Below are positions 54,341 to 64,000 of a DNA stretch of 64,000 nucleotides, piece after piece. Origin of the DNA: Neocallimastix lanati (nom. inval.) (taxonomy: Eukaryota > Neocallimastigomycota > Neocallimastigomycetes > Neocallimastigales > Neocallimastigaceae); NCBI GenBank assembly GCA_016946835.1, contig JACVTC010000179.1, forward strand, positions 62,001-126,000, written 5' to 3'. Under the pieces are notes generated by a model, which saw only the letters and a program-made list of their open reading frames with translations, was not told the origin of the DNA and did no database searches. The position numbers and the translations under genes were made by a program. The first letter of the stretch is position 1; each line of letters begins with the position of its first letter.

Positions 54341-57300
54341 CTAATGGTTGACGACGCTAGCGATGAACTGGCTATAGCTAAAATCTTGGTAATCCTCCAG
54401 CAATTCTGCGTAGTGAGGATTGTCGTCGATCACGTCGGCGTGGACCCACTCTTGTTTATCATTCTGGTACGCAACCAGGTATTGATAAAGTCCTTGATGT
54501 TTCCTTGATCCAAGGATATGAATTATCTTTTGGTTTTCTGCAGGAGCCGGCACTAATGTTTTAGGTAAGTTGTAAAATGGTTCCAATTCACTCACATGGA
54601 ACACTGGATACATATTTGGGAAGGGTGAACGACTTATATCTAATCTATAATTCTTCTTTTCTTCGTCGACACCAACTACCTTGAATGGTCCGAATTTCCT
54701 TGTTGTAAGTTTGTAGAATGGCAACGCGTCATAATTTTCAGGTTTCTTTAGCCATACTTTATCTAACAACCTGTACCTAGGGTAATTATCTGTACGGGTC
54801 TTATCCATATTATCCAGGTATCTTGTTTGGGCGATTTCTAGGATGTGCTTTAGGTTTCCCAAGTTGTGAGCAAAGCTATCGATCATTTTAGCTCCGCCTA
54901 ACGAGTGTACTAAATCGGCTGTCTTAGGGGAGTTGTGTACCTGGTAGTTATATAAGGTGAGGAAAGGAGATTGTTGGGTGGAAGCGTGGATTGCGTTGTT
55001 ATAGCAGAACTCTGCTAAGAACAAGTAGTCCATCCAACTTTCATCATCGTAGGTTCCCACAAAGCACCGTAAATAAGTCTCTACGTAGGCATTGTTCCTT
55101 TCCACTTGGCCTACTGTCTCGTGGTGACTAGTGGTAGCATGGTTTACTTCGGTCCCGAAGAACTCTAGTAGCTCCTTCCATACCTGACTGGTGAACTGAA
55201 CTCCTCTATCAGTTGTAACTACCTTAGGGAATCCATGCAGCCTGTAAATCTCCTTTAGGAATGCGTCAGCAGTCTCGTTAGCGTTGGGCACATGTTTAAA
55301 TCCTATCAGGTGTATCATCTTGGTTAATTTATCGCAGCATACTAAGATACAGCCTGCTCTTTTCGTTTCCCAAACATAACCACTATTGGTCCTTACTCTA
55401 CTCTTCACTGGCAGATCAGTTATAAAATCCAATTGTACCTCTTGCCAGGGTAATTCCGCGACCGGAACTCTTACCGCAGTACCATATTCTTTATAGCGAT
55501 CATCCTTCTTAGTAGCGCAGGTTCTACAAGCTTTCACGTAGCCTGATATATCCTTCCTCATCTTCGGCCAGTAGAAATTCCTAGATACTAGGTCCGAAGT
55601 CTTATCAATTCCTAAGTGTCCTGCGTACTCCGAGTCATGGTTTAATTGAATAATTGTTTTCCTGAACATTGTGGGCACGTAAATTTGTTCAGGGTTTTCC
55701 TTTCTAACCAGAAGGCCATCTACTTCTAGCCAATGCTTCTTGTTATAATTATTTCTGGCATCTTCTGCTAGATCTTTCATAATCTCTTGGGCCATTTTGT
55801 CCTGTCGGTAGGCCTGCTTGATATCGTCCACGAAATTGGTAGCTAAGGCTAGATAACTAGCTTCTCCATCTACGTCATCAAATCCTACCAATTGATCGGG
55901 TTTTAATAGACTATCTTTATCAAATTCTTTACCCTCAGTTTTCTCTGTTTCAACTCTTGAGAGGGCGTCAGCTTTACCATTTTTCTTCCCAGGTCTGTAA
56001 ACTATTTCAAACCAGTATGTGGCGAATAGTTCTTGCCATCTAATTTGCCTAGGAGTTAGTAATTGTGGTTTGGTAGCGAACAACAGATTTCTGTGGTCAC
56101 TATAAACAATAATCTTATGCTTCGCACCTTGAAGCAAGTCGCCATTCTGTAAAAGCAGTTTTAATGGCTAATAGTTCTTTCTCTGTAATCGAATAATTTA
56201 CTTCAGCCTTACTAAGTGTCTTAGAATAATAATATATCGGATGAAGGGTACCATCGTCTCCTTTCTGTGACAGCACACCTCCTATCGCGTAATTACTAGC
56301 ATCACATTCAACGAAGAACTGTTTCTCGTGGTCAGGGTAAGCTAGTACTGGCGGAGAGGTAAGCATTTCCTTTAATTTGTGAAACGCGGCCAATCCTTCT
56401 TCGCTCCATTCAAATTTTTCTTTCTTTGAGGTCATTTTGAATAGCGGTTTAGCTATTTCAGAGAAATTCTTAATAAAATTCCTGTAATAATTGCAAAAGC
56501 CTAAGAAGCTTTGCATCTGCTTGATATTTTCTGGTTGTGGCCATTCTGCCACGGCCTTAATCTTTTCTGGGTCAGTCTCTACACCATCCTTGCTGACCAC
56601 ATGGCCTAAAAATGAGATCTTTAACTTATGTAACTCACATTTGGACATCTTAGCTACGAGTTTATGTTGTATCAGCTTCTTTAAAATCGTTCGAACATGC
56701 TCTACATGTTCCTCCAAAGTTTTGGAATATACGACGATGTCATCTAGGTAGACTTGACAGTACTTCCCGATATCCTCGCTGAAGACATCATTCACGAAGC
56801 TTTGGAACACTGCTGGTGCATTGGTTAGCCCAAAAGGCATTACCAAATGTTCAAAGTGTCCAAACTTGGTGTTGAAGGCTGTCTTGTACTCATCACCTTC
56901 TCGAATTCGTACCAAGTTATAGGCAGATTTTAGGTCGAACTTGGAGAACACAACTGCTCCTTTCATAGCTTCGAACACTGCACTAATTCTTGGGATCGGA
57001 TAGGCGTTGCGTTTAGTCCATTGGTTCAGTTTGCGATAATCCATGCAAAGTCGTAGCTCACCTGATTTCTTCGGCACGAACAATACAGGGTAACCCGCCG
57101 GAGATTCTGACCTTCTTATAAACCCCTTAGCTAAATTTTCATCAATATATTCTTTAAGTGCTTTCTCTTCTTTAGGACTCGTTGGGTAGATAGCTCCTTT
57201 ATAAAGTGGTGCATCAGGCTCTAGTTCTATTTTGCAATCATACGGACTGTGCTCTGGTAATGTCTCAGCGATTTCTTCATTGAATGCTTCCGTTAAGTCT

Positions 57301-57545
57301 TCATAATACTTATCTATAATTTCGCCTATTGACAATAGTTTCTCAAGTCCCACTTTTCTGATTGTTTCCGCCGCCGAATCCTCTTGCGTGATCATGGCTA
57401 GATGATCTTTTGTCTGGCTATCTTTTTGTGCACTACTTTCCGTAGGGTTTTTATTAATTTCGCTCTCCTTTAGATTTTTAGTCTTCTGTACCTTGAACCA
57501 ATCTGCCCATTTATCGTAATCCACTAAGTAATCGTAGTAATCCAT
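54341..57545 (-). pseudogene. Pol of element P (RT, RNase H, integrase, chromodomain-like tail), one frameshift
   Basis: The first part (57545 to about 56140) has RT with YLDD at residues 266-269 and RNase H with D415. The frame then shifts: after AFTEWR the sequence looks as if two bases (CA) were lost near 56138-56141, and Pol continues in another frame to 54341. Counting from 56137 in that second frame: integrase H167, H174, C204, C207; core D237, D310, E346. About 13 extra residues lie between the first two acidic residues (KSRVRTNSGYVWETKRAGC region). HPVFHVSELEPF-type motif and a chromodomain-like C-terminus (YLVAYQNDKQEWVHADVI) follow. Codons are visibly richer in G+C than in the other elements. 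Confidence 0.9.
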
Positions 57546-57569
57546 CGTATACTCAATTCCTCTATCACG

Positions 57570-59708
57570 TTAATATTGCCTCGTTAATTCATACACCGTG
57601 TCCTTCAACTTCTGGTTATCAATAACCTGATTTATAATTTTGGTAATTCTCGCTGTAGGTTGAATCTCCTTTTGCACAGCTTCTTCTCTTTCTTCTGGGA
57701 GTTGCACCATGTAGATACTTTCACCTGCACACTCTTCTGGTGAGTCTACATCTGGTAGCCCTGGTCTTTCGCCATCTATTTTATATACCTTAGGCTGTTG
57801 ATCATGGACGTCAATCTTTCTATAGATTAAATGTCTATCCATGAATCTTGATCCCAGAATGATCGTTCTCGGCATAGCCTCGGCTAGCCTGCATCTTGTA
57901 TTAAAGTCATACCATTTGACTTTACCAGCACGCTCTTCGACCAGCTTAATCTTAATCTTGAACTCTTCCGTAACCTGTGGTATCAGCACTTTACCAGCGG
58001 CAGTAGTGAACGTTAAGGGACGGTCTTCTGTCTTGAGTCCCATCTCCTTGGCTAACTGCGGATGGATCATGTTGATCTGTGATCCAGTATCGTACAGCAC
58101 ATTTAAATCTTGGAGCCCCTCTTTGGTACGAAGATTACTTATCTTGGCCTCAGGCACAAATTCTTCGCACTCAGACCCAGCTTGCATTAGAAGTGCTGTC
58201 TTGGGAATTGGATTATTACTGCTGGTACGTGAGTCTTTATAGTAATTTTGTTTTTCGCTTGGTCTCATACTGAAATCTTTACCACTATTGTGGTTATATC
58301 CATCCTTCTTGTTTTTATCGTAATTGTTTTGCTTAGTAAGCTCTTTCCTACTGAAATCTCTTTTATCGCCTGGGCGATTATCGCTGTTCCTCCGTCTTTT
58401 GGCTTCAATATCCTTGGAGGGTCTTCGCGGGTCCATCATTCCAAGTAGGGCCATGATGGCTATCTTCCTCTCGCGGTTGTATTCGTATCTTTCTAGGTAA
58501 TCGTCTTTGTAATCCGCGGGGAATGTGTCGCATCTCCTTAGACAAGTCACGTAATCTTCTAAGGTTTGCTTTTCCGCAGGTAGATCATAAAAGGCTTCAC
58601 GAACCGATGGTCTAACTTGTTGTACGAGTAGTAGTCTTTTGGTTTCATCTGTTAGCTGAAGTATTCTACTTAACCTATTGAATTCTGATAGGTATTCATA
58701 GGCTTTACCCCAATCGTGCCTAAGTTTAAGCATTGCTGTTTTAACTTCTTCCAAGGTTCTTTCACTTTTAAATTCCTTCAGCAATCTATCCATCAACCTT
58801 TGAGGTTGTGGGTCATCTCGTTGTTTGAATACTTCGTCCATTTGGTACCACTTCTTAGCAGTTCCTTGTAAGTGGTCCTCAATAAAGTACAACATAGCCG
58901 TGGGCTCGCTTTGGTAATACTTCTGGTGTCTACCAAAGTACCTTTTTAACCTGTCAATAAATGATTCTACATCCCCAGTTTCACCATTGAACATTGGGAT
59001 GTCTCGTTCGTACTTCACAGGGTACGCGTCGGTCATAACCACATCTTCCATCGCACTTCTGGTCATTATAGGCGGCGTGAAGTGGTGATAACTACCGTAT
59101 CTTGCTTCTTTAGTATCTATGTGTAGTGGGAAAGGTTTGCTCGTCGAAGCCTGCTCCTTATTCTGAGCATCCAAAGCCAGCTTACCCAGTCGTTCGATCT
59201 CCTGTTGCTGTACCTGGTTAATGGCCATTAGCTTCTCGATTTTTTCTTCGAGCTCATTCAAGTGTACCTTATCCCTTTCTTGGTTCGCATCCAAGAATTC
59301 CTCAATCTTGAACAATTTTTGACCTTTATCCTCTAGGTCTTGTTGTATTTGTTTTCCTTTTATCTGGTCCGCATCCAGATAGGTTTCAATCTTTTTGATT
59401 TCAGCTTTAACAGCGGCCTCTTTATCTTTACTTTCAGCAAGTTGCTGACTTAGATACGCTTGTACCTTTTGAAGCTCTAGCACACTAGCTTGGCTACTAG
59501 ACTCCTCTTCTTCCACACGCCTCTCAACCTCTCCAAATCGTTGGTCCACAGCGGGGATAAAGTTGCTTAGTTCGGCTTCAATTTTAGCGAATCTCATTTC
59601 ACTTTGGTTTTGCATCTGTTCTATCATCGCAGCCGTCTGTTGCTGAGTGCTTATTATCATGTTCCTAAAGTCCTCCATCTGCTTACTCAGCAAAGCAGCA
59701 AAGTCCAT
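57570..59708 (-). CDS. Gag-protease of element P (712 aa)
   Basis: The first 180 residues are Gln/Glu/Lys-rich with heptad-like spacing, a probable long coiled coil. A Gag capsid-like region follows (RDIPMFNGETGDVESFIDRLKRYF). I see no CCHC knuckle; a Lys/Asn/Tyr-rich stretch stands there. The protease motif is D-T-G (LYDTGSQINMI) near residue 550. The frame ends at TAA 57572-57570, and pol restarts in the same frame eight codons later, so only one stop separates Gag-protease from RT. The ATG at 59708 is the first available, but the frame is open upstream to about 59820 without a Met, where element Q sequence begins; the true N-terminus may be lost. G+C-rich codon use like its pol. Confidence 0.88.
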   Translation of the reverse strand: MDFAALLSKQMEDFRNMIISTQQQTAAMIEQMQNQSEMRFAKIEAELSNFIPAVDQRFGEVERRVEEEESSSQASVLELQKVQAYLSQQLAESKDKEAAVKAEIKKIETYLDADQIKGKQIQQDLEDKGQKLFKIEEFLDANQERDKVHLNELEEKIEKLMAINQVQQQEIERLGKLALDAQNKEQASTSKPFPLHIDTKEARYGSYHHFTPPIMTRSAMEDVVMTDAYPVKYERDIPMFNGETGDVESFIDRLKRYFGRHQKYYQSEPTAMLYFIEDHLQGTAKKWYQMDEVFKQRDDPQPQRLMDRLLKEFKSERTLEEVKTAMLKLRHDWGKAYEYLSEFNRLSRILQLTDETKRLLLVQQVRPSVREAFYDLPAEKQTLEDYVTCLRRCDTFPADYKDDYLERYEYNRERKIAIMALLGMMDPRRPSKDIEAKRRRNSDNRPGDKRDFSRKELTKQNNYDKNKKDGYNHNSGKDFSMRPSEKQNYYKDSRTSSNNPIPKTALLMQAGSECEEFVPEAKISNLRTKEGLQDLNVLYDTGSQINMIHPQLAKEMGLKTEDRPLTFTTAAGKVLIPQVTEEFKIKIKLVEERAGKVKWYDFNTRCRLAEAMPRTIILGSRFMDRHLIYRKIDVHDQQPKVYKIDGERPGLPDVDSPEECAGESIYMVQLPEEREEAVQKEIQPTARITKIINQVIDNQKLKDTVYELTRQY

Positions 59709-59820
59709 CGCTCCAGCATTAACATTTTTGCTTGAACTTTCTCCTTGGTTAGTCCCTGGCCTACTGGCTTCAGGTTTACTAGCCTCGGGTTGACTCTTCT
59801 TTTTTTTAATAAATTCTATT
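59709..59820 (-). other. Truncated 5' end of P and junction with Q
   Basis: The P frame continues upstream of its Met through a Ser/Pro/Glu-rich segment and a short T run (59800-59807 on plus), then meets A+T-rich sequence continuous with Q. No LTR, primer site or promoter of either element lies here. Confidence 0.6.
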
Positions 59821-60995
59821 TATCATGCCAAATTACAGAAAGCATTACCAAATCTTATCGAATATGGAAAAGATGTTGATGGATGGATGCATGAATTCGT
59901 CAGAGTGATGGAGCTCTACGATGTTGTGGAACCAAGAAGAATTTTTGTCTGGGCCAAAGAAGCAGTCGAAGAAGACATGCATGGGGCCTTAAACTCTTTA
60001 AAAAGTAAGAATGGAAACGAAATTAGATATCCCAGCTTCAAAGAAATCCAAGCTGCCGTTGAGGAGTACTTGCACATCACACCTAATGATAAATGTGCAG
60101 TATTAAAATCATTAAAAATTAATAATAAAGAAACTATAAAAAAATTTAATCATAGATACAAAATATTATATAAAGGCCTACCAAGAGAATATCAAAAACT
60201 AATTTCAATAAAGGACTATACTACTGCTATAAGTACACGGGTCTTTCCTTGTTCAAGAGTTATGACAACCGAATGCGAAACTTTATCTGAAGCTTTTAAG
60301 GTAGCTGAAGTATCCGAAGAAGCTGAAAAAGAAATAATCAGTAATATTGGGCAATATAATAATAAAAATAGATCTAATTTAATGTTTATGCAAAATTTGG
60401 ATAGTCCTATAATGAACCACCCATTTTATCAGAATTTTATGGAGAACCTTCTTATCAACATAATATAAATCAAAGTACTAATAGAAATGTTTACAATAAT
60501 AATTTTCGTCCACCTTTTAGAAGGAACAACCGAAACTTTAGTAATGGTTCAAGATTTATGAACCTCAATAATAATTATAATACTAACGTCAATCAAAGTA
60601 TGAATAATATCATGGATAACAACAACTATAATTATAATTATTTACCTAATAGAATACAAAATAGTAATAACTCTAATTACAATTATAAAAACAATAATAT
60701 TAGTAACGATAACAATACCAACAATATAGCTACCGCAGTTTCTCAAAATAGTAACGTATATGACAATAATAACAGTATTGATGCTAATATACTTACAACT
60801 ACCATAAATAGAAATCCAGGGGTTATTCCAAATAAGGAATATAATAAAAGTTTTAATAAAGACTACCAAAATAGGAAAACCACTTGTTTCCGTTGTTTCC
60901 AAAATGGGCACAAGGCTTCAAACTGCCCCTATTCGTTCAAACAATTAGCGGAAATGGAAGAAAGGGGAATGATCAACAAATCTTTAAACCACTAA
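59821..60995 (+). pseudogene. Gag of element Q, 5'-truncated and frameshifted
   Basis: The Gag frame is already open at the P junction (AKLQKALPNLIEYGKDVDGW before the Met at 59887), so the start is lost. It has the capsid-like part DVVEPRRIFVWAKEAVEEDM, similar in layout to B and E. Near 60432-60437 (a TTTT run) one base seems to be lost, and Gag continues in another frame through an Asn-rich linker to a CCHC knuckle (CFRCFQNGHKASNC, 60888-60929). It stops at 60993-60995, 4 nt after a TTTAAAC site. Confidence 0.85.
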
Positions 60996-61016
60996 ATGGG
61001 AGAAGGATAACTTCCA
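60983..61016 (+). promoter_or_regulatory. Putative -1 frameshift signal of Q
   Basis: T TTA AAC (60983-60989), 8-nt spacer with the stop to GGGAG (60998-61002), 8-nt loop, CTTCC (61011-61015), with a G-T pair where E1 has G-C. An outer T-A pair closes the stem as in E1. Pol opens in the -1 frame. Confidence 0.78.
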
Positions 61017-64000
61017 GTAAACAAACCAACCACATGGAAGACAATGCTAATAATTGTTATCATCATAATAGAAATATTAATAATAATAGTAACAATATTA
61101 ATAATAAATATATTAATAATAATAATATGAATAACCGTAATAAATCAATATCAAATTATCAACCTTTACATATTAATAAACCAATTGAAGTTCTTGCACC
61201 AGCTGTCAGAAAACAAAAAGAAAAAAACGTAAGTTCCATTCCTTATAATAAAGAGAAATCCAATGATACATTAAAGAATAATCCGACGCCGATTCAAACA
61301 GCAGCTATGAGACATAACAACAAATATGATGCTTGTTTTAATGAAGGAAAAAAGGTGCATAACCAAAAGGATCAAAATATGGAAACTAATACTTTACCAA
61401 TTGAAGATGTAATTATGATTAAAGATGATATTGAAGATAGTATACAAAATAATGAAATTAATAAAAATAAGTCTACAAATACAGTAGATAAGAATACTAC
61501 TTTAGATAAAAATAATAAAACTACCTCTAATAGTAATCAAACCGAAAAATTGGAGTACTTAGATCCTTCAATTATAGCCGAGAAGAATATTAGAACGAGT
61601 AAAAGAAACAATCATGAAGAAAGAATTAAAGATATTATTGAAAATGCAAAGAAATCTCCACCTTCTTTAAGTAACAACAAAGAATCTAAAGAAAAACATA
61701 TTAAATTAATAGAACAATTTGATGATTATTTAATACAAGATCTATTAAAAGAAGTTGCATCTACTGAAGTTATTACTAAATTAGGATACTTACTTGATCT
61801 ATTCCCAAAATTCAGAACAGCATTTAGTAAAGCTTTGAAGCTTACTCCTAAAAGTAATGCTATTAATAATGTGATGACAATAGTTAATAAATTTAAAATA
61901 ATTAAAGTAAAAGGAAAAGTTGAAAATACCAATTGTGAGATATTTTTAGATACTTGCGCTAGTGTTAATGCTATTACAAGATCTGCTTTAGAAAAATATA
62001 ATATAAACAAACCTGCCATAGGAAGAATCTCAGAAACTATTTTTCAAGCTTGTTCAAACTCGACGATTGAATCCGAAATATATGAGCTAGAAATAACTAT
62101 AGGAGACAAGACTTTCCAAGATTATTTTAGAGTAATTGAAAAAGATGACCTTTTCGACATTCTAATTGGAGTTGATTCATTAAAGAAAAATAGGTTTGAT
62201 ATTAACCTAGTTAATGACTCATTATATTATATTAATGAAGATAATACTTACAAGAAATTAGCTGACCTCTACTACGATATTAATCTGAAAACCCCATTTG
62301 ACTCAGGAGAAGAAATTAATAAAGAAAACACAAATGCATCTACACCCTTATTACTTACTATAGTTATTCAGAATAAGGATAAACAATTAGAACAAACTAT
62401 TAATGTTAAAGAAAATCTAATAAATGATATTATTAATGCCATACCTAGTGAACATAAGAACTCTATAAAAGAGCTATTCGAAATTTTTAAAGACATATTA
62501 GCTGTGAAGACTGATGACCTTGGAACTTCTAAATTATTACCACATAGAATTAATTTAATTCCAAATGCTAAACCAATAAAACTGAAAGCATATAAACTTT
62601 CTAAAGCTCAATCTATGGCTCTCAAAGAAATACTTACATTTTTAATCAATAATCGGTTGATTGAACCGTCTTTCTCTGCCTGGTCCTTTCCTGTTGTCTT
62701 AGTACCTAAAAAGAATAATAAAGATTGGAGAATGTGCGTTGATTACCGTAAATTAAACAATATAACAATTAAAGATTCATATTCATTACCTTTAATCGAT
62801 GAAATTCTTTTGCAAATCGGAAATAATTCACAAATCCTGTCTACGATTGACCTTGTTCAGGATACCACCAAATCCCAATGGCTCCCGAAGATAAAGAAAA
62901 GACTGCATTTACCACAATGTATGGCAATTACAACTTCAGAGTAATGCCATTTGGTTTATGTAACGCCCCAGCAACCTTTCAGAGAGAAATGAACAAAATA
63001 TTTTTTGAATTAATCGGTGAATGTGTATTTATTTATATTGATGATATAGTTATATTTTCTAAAGATATAAATGAACATATTTTACACTTACGTCGTGTTT
63101 TTAAGATACTAAAAGACAATGGATTAAAAATTAATTTGGAAAAATGTTCATTCTTTAAAAAAGAAGTTTCACTACTTGGTCACAAGCTCTCGACAGATGG
63201 TATTTCTCCTATTCCTGAAAAAGTAAAAACAATTGTTAATTGGTTACCACCTAAAAATATTACACAACTTAAATCTTTTCTTGGTGCTATAGGATATTAT
63301 CGCAAATTTATTAAAAATTTTGCTCAAATAGCAAAACCATTATTTTACCTTTTAAAGAAGAACTCGATATTTAACTTTTCCGAAGAGTGTATTAAAGCAT
63401 TTGAAGAATTAAAAAATAAATTAATACAAGCACCTATATTAACTCCCCCAGATTTTTCTAAACCATTTATTATACGTACCGATGCTTCTAGAGATGGACT
63501 AGGAGGTGTTCTTTTACAACGAGATAAGAATAATCTTGAGGTTCCTATTTTTTATGAAAGTAGATCATTAAGTAAATCGGAAGAAAATTATAGTATTACT
63601 GACCTGGAAGGTAAAGCTGTCTTCCATTGTGTTCAGAAATTTAAACAATTTATCACTGGTAATTCTTTTATAACTATAGTTTATACTGACCATAAACCGC
63701 TTGTTGGTATATTTAATAATCGTGAACCTACCAATAGTAGACATCTCAAATGGGTTACGGAATTATCCATCTTGAATGTTAAAGTCGAATATCAAGAGGG
63801 GAGGAAGAATGTCATAGCTGATGCTCTGTCTAGATTATAAACTTCTGATAAACCTAAAGAAACAATAAATATTATATATAACAATAATAATGAAGTTGAT
63901 AATAGTGATAATGGTATAAGTGATAATAATAATAATAATAGTAATAGTATTAATAAATTTATAGAAGATTATATCAAAAAAAGAATAATAATTGTTGATG
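60989..64000 (+). pseudogene. Pol of element Q, frameshift and nonsense lesions, runs off the right edge
   Basis: The N-terminal part is Asn/Lys-rich. Protease motif is D-T-C at 61949 (FLDTCASVNAI). Reverse transcriptase begins normally (WRMCVDYRKLNN), but one G appears lost near 62860-62861 and the frame continues from about 62862 in the next frame to 63840 (YIDDIVIFS, RNase H RTDASRDGLGGVLLQ). A TAA at 63838-63840, just after the DALSRL motif, ends it; the same frame stays open beyond to the window edge, where the integrase should follow. Three independent lesions in Q make this copy inactive. Confidence 0.88.

Overview
This window is a eukaryotic repeat cluster made almost entirely of Ty3/gypsy-type LTR retrotransposons. 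I find no host gene, tRNA or rRNA. Intergenic and LTR DNA is extremely A+T-rich, with homopolymer A/T runs of 20-50 bases. Three of the elements (the partial one at the left edge, A and P) carry or once carried a C-terminal chromodomain-like tail. An A+T-rich fungus is the likeliest host, but this is inference and no taxon can be fixed from the sequence.

Layout. (1) 2-1456: 3' end of a pol gene (integrase plus an interrupted chromodomain-like tail) running off the left edge. (2) 1457-3559: A+T-rich DNA, a decayed LTR, a 14-bp minisatellite and the end of another LTR. (3) 3564-53755: a head-to-tail train of nine LTR units. Each begins TGATA/TGGTA, ends TATCA/TACCA/TAACA, and is separated from the next by only four bases (CTAT, CTAT, CTAT, CTTT, CTTT, CTTT+G, then TTTG four times). 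The units are L (solo), B (full), K (solo), E1 (full), H (solo-like), D (short non-autonomous, minus strand) and I1, I2, I3 (solo). Younger elements are nested in this train: C3 in L; J at the start of B; C1 and the complete element A inside the 5' LTR of B; F (full) at the start of E1; G at the start of H; C2 in D; F' at the start of I1; E2 (full) inside I3. Removing A and C1 with one copy of each duplication restores a 975-bp 5' LTR of B, exactly the length of its 3' LTR. (4) 53760-59820: element P, minus strand, richer in G+C. (5) 59820-64000: element Q, plus strand, 5'-truncated, broken by frameshifts and a stop, and running off the right edge.

How the genes work. Gag packages the RNA. 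Pol supplies protease, reverse transcriptase, RNase H and integrase. Three ways of making Gag-Pol coexist: one fused ORF (A, F); an apparent -1 programmed frameshift with a conserved TTTAAAC/T slip site, 8-nt spacer and hairpin (B, E1, E2, Q); and a single in-frame stop between Gag-protease and RT (P). A looks intact and recent, since its two 770-bp LTRs match wherever compared. B and F also have long open frames. E1, E2, P and Q carry stops or frameshifts.

The most unusual signals are the 50-kb train with 4-bp separators; the repeated insertion of one LTR superfamily exactly 2 bp inside another element's LTR start; the frameshift module; D(S/T)C instead of D(S/T)G in the proteases of B, E and Q; hairpin arrays before gag; and the short element D, which encodes only a degenerate protease-like protein.
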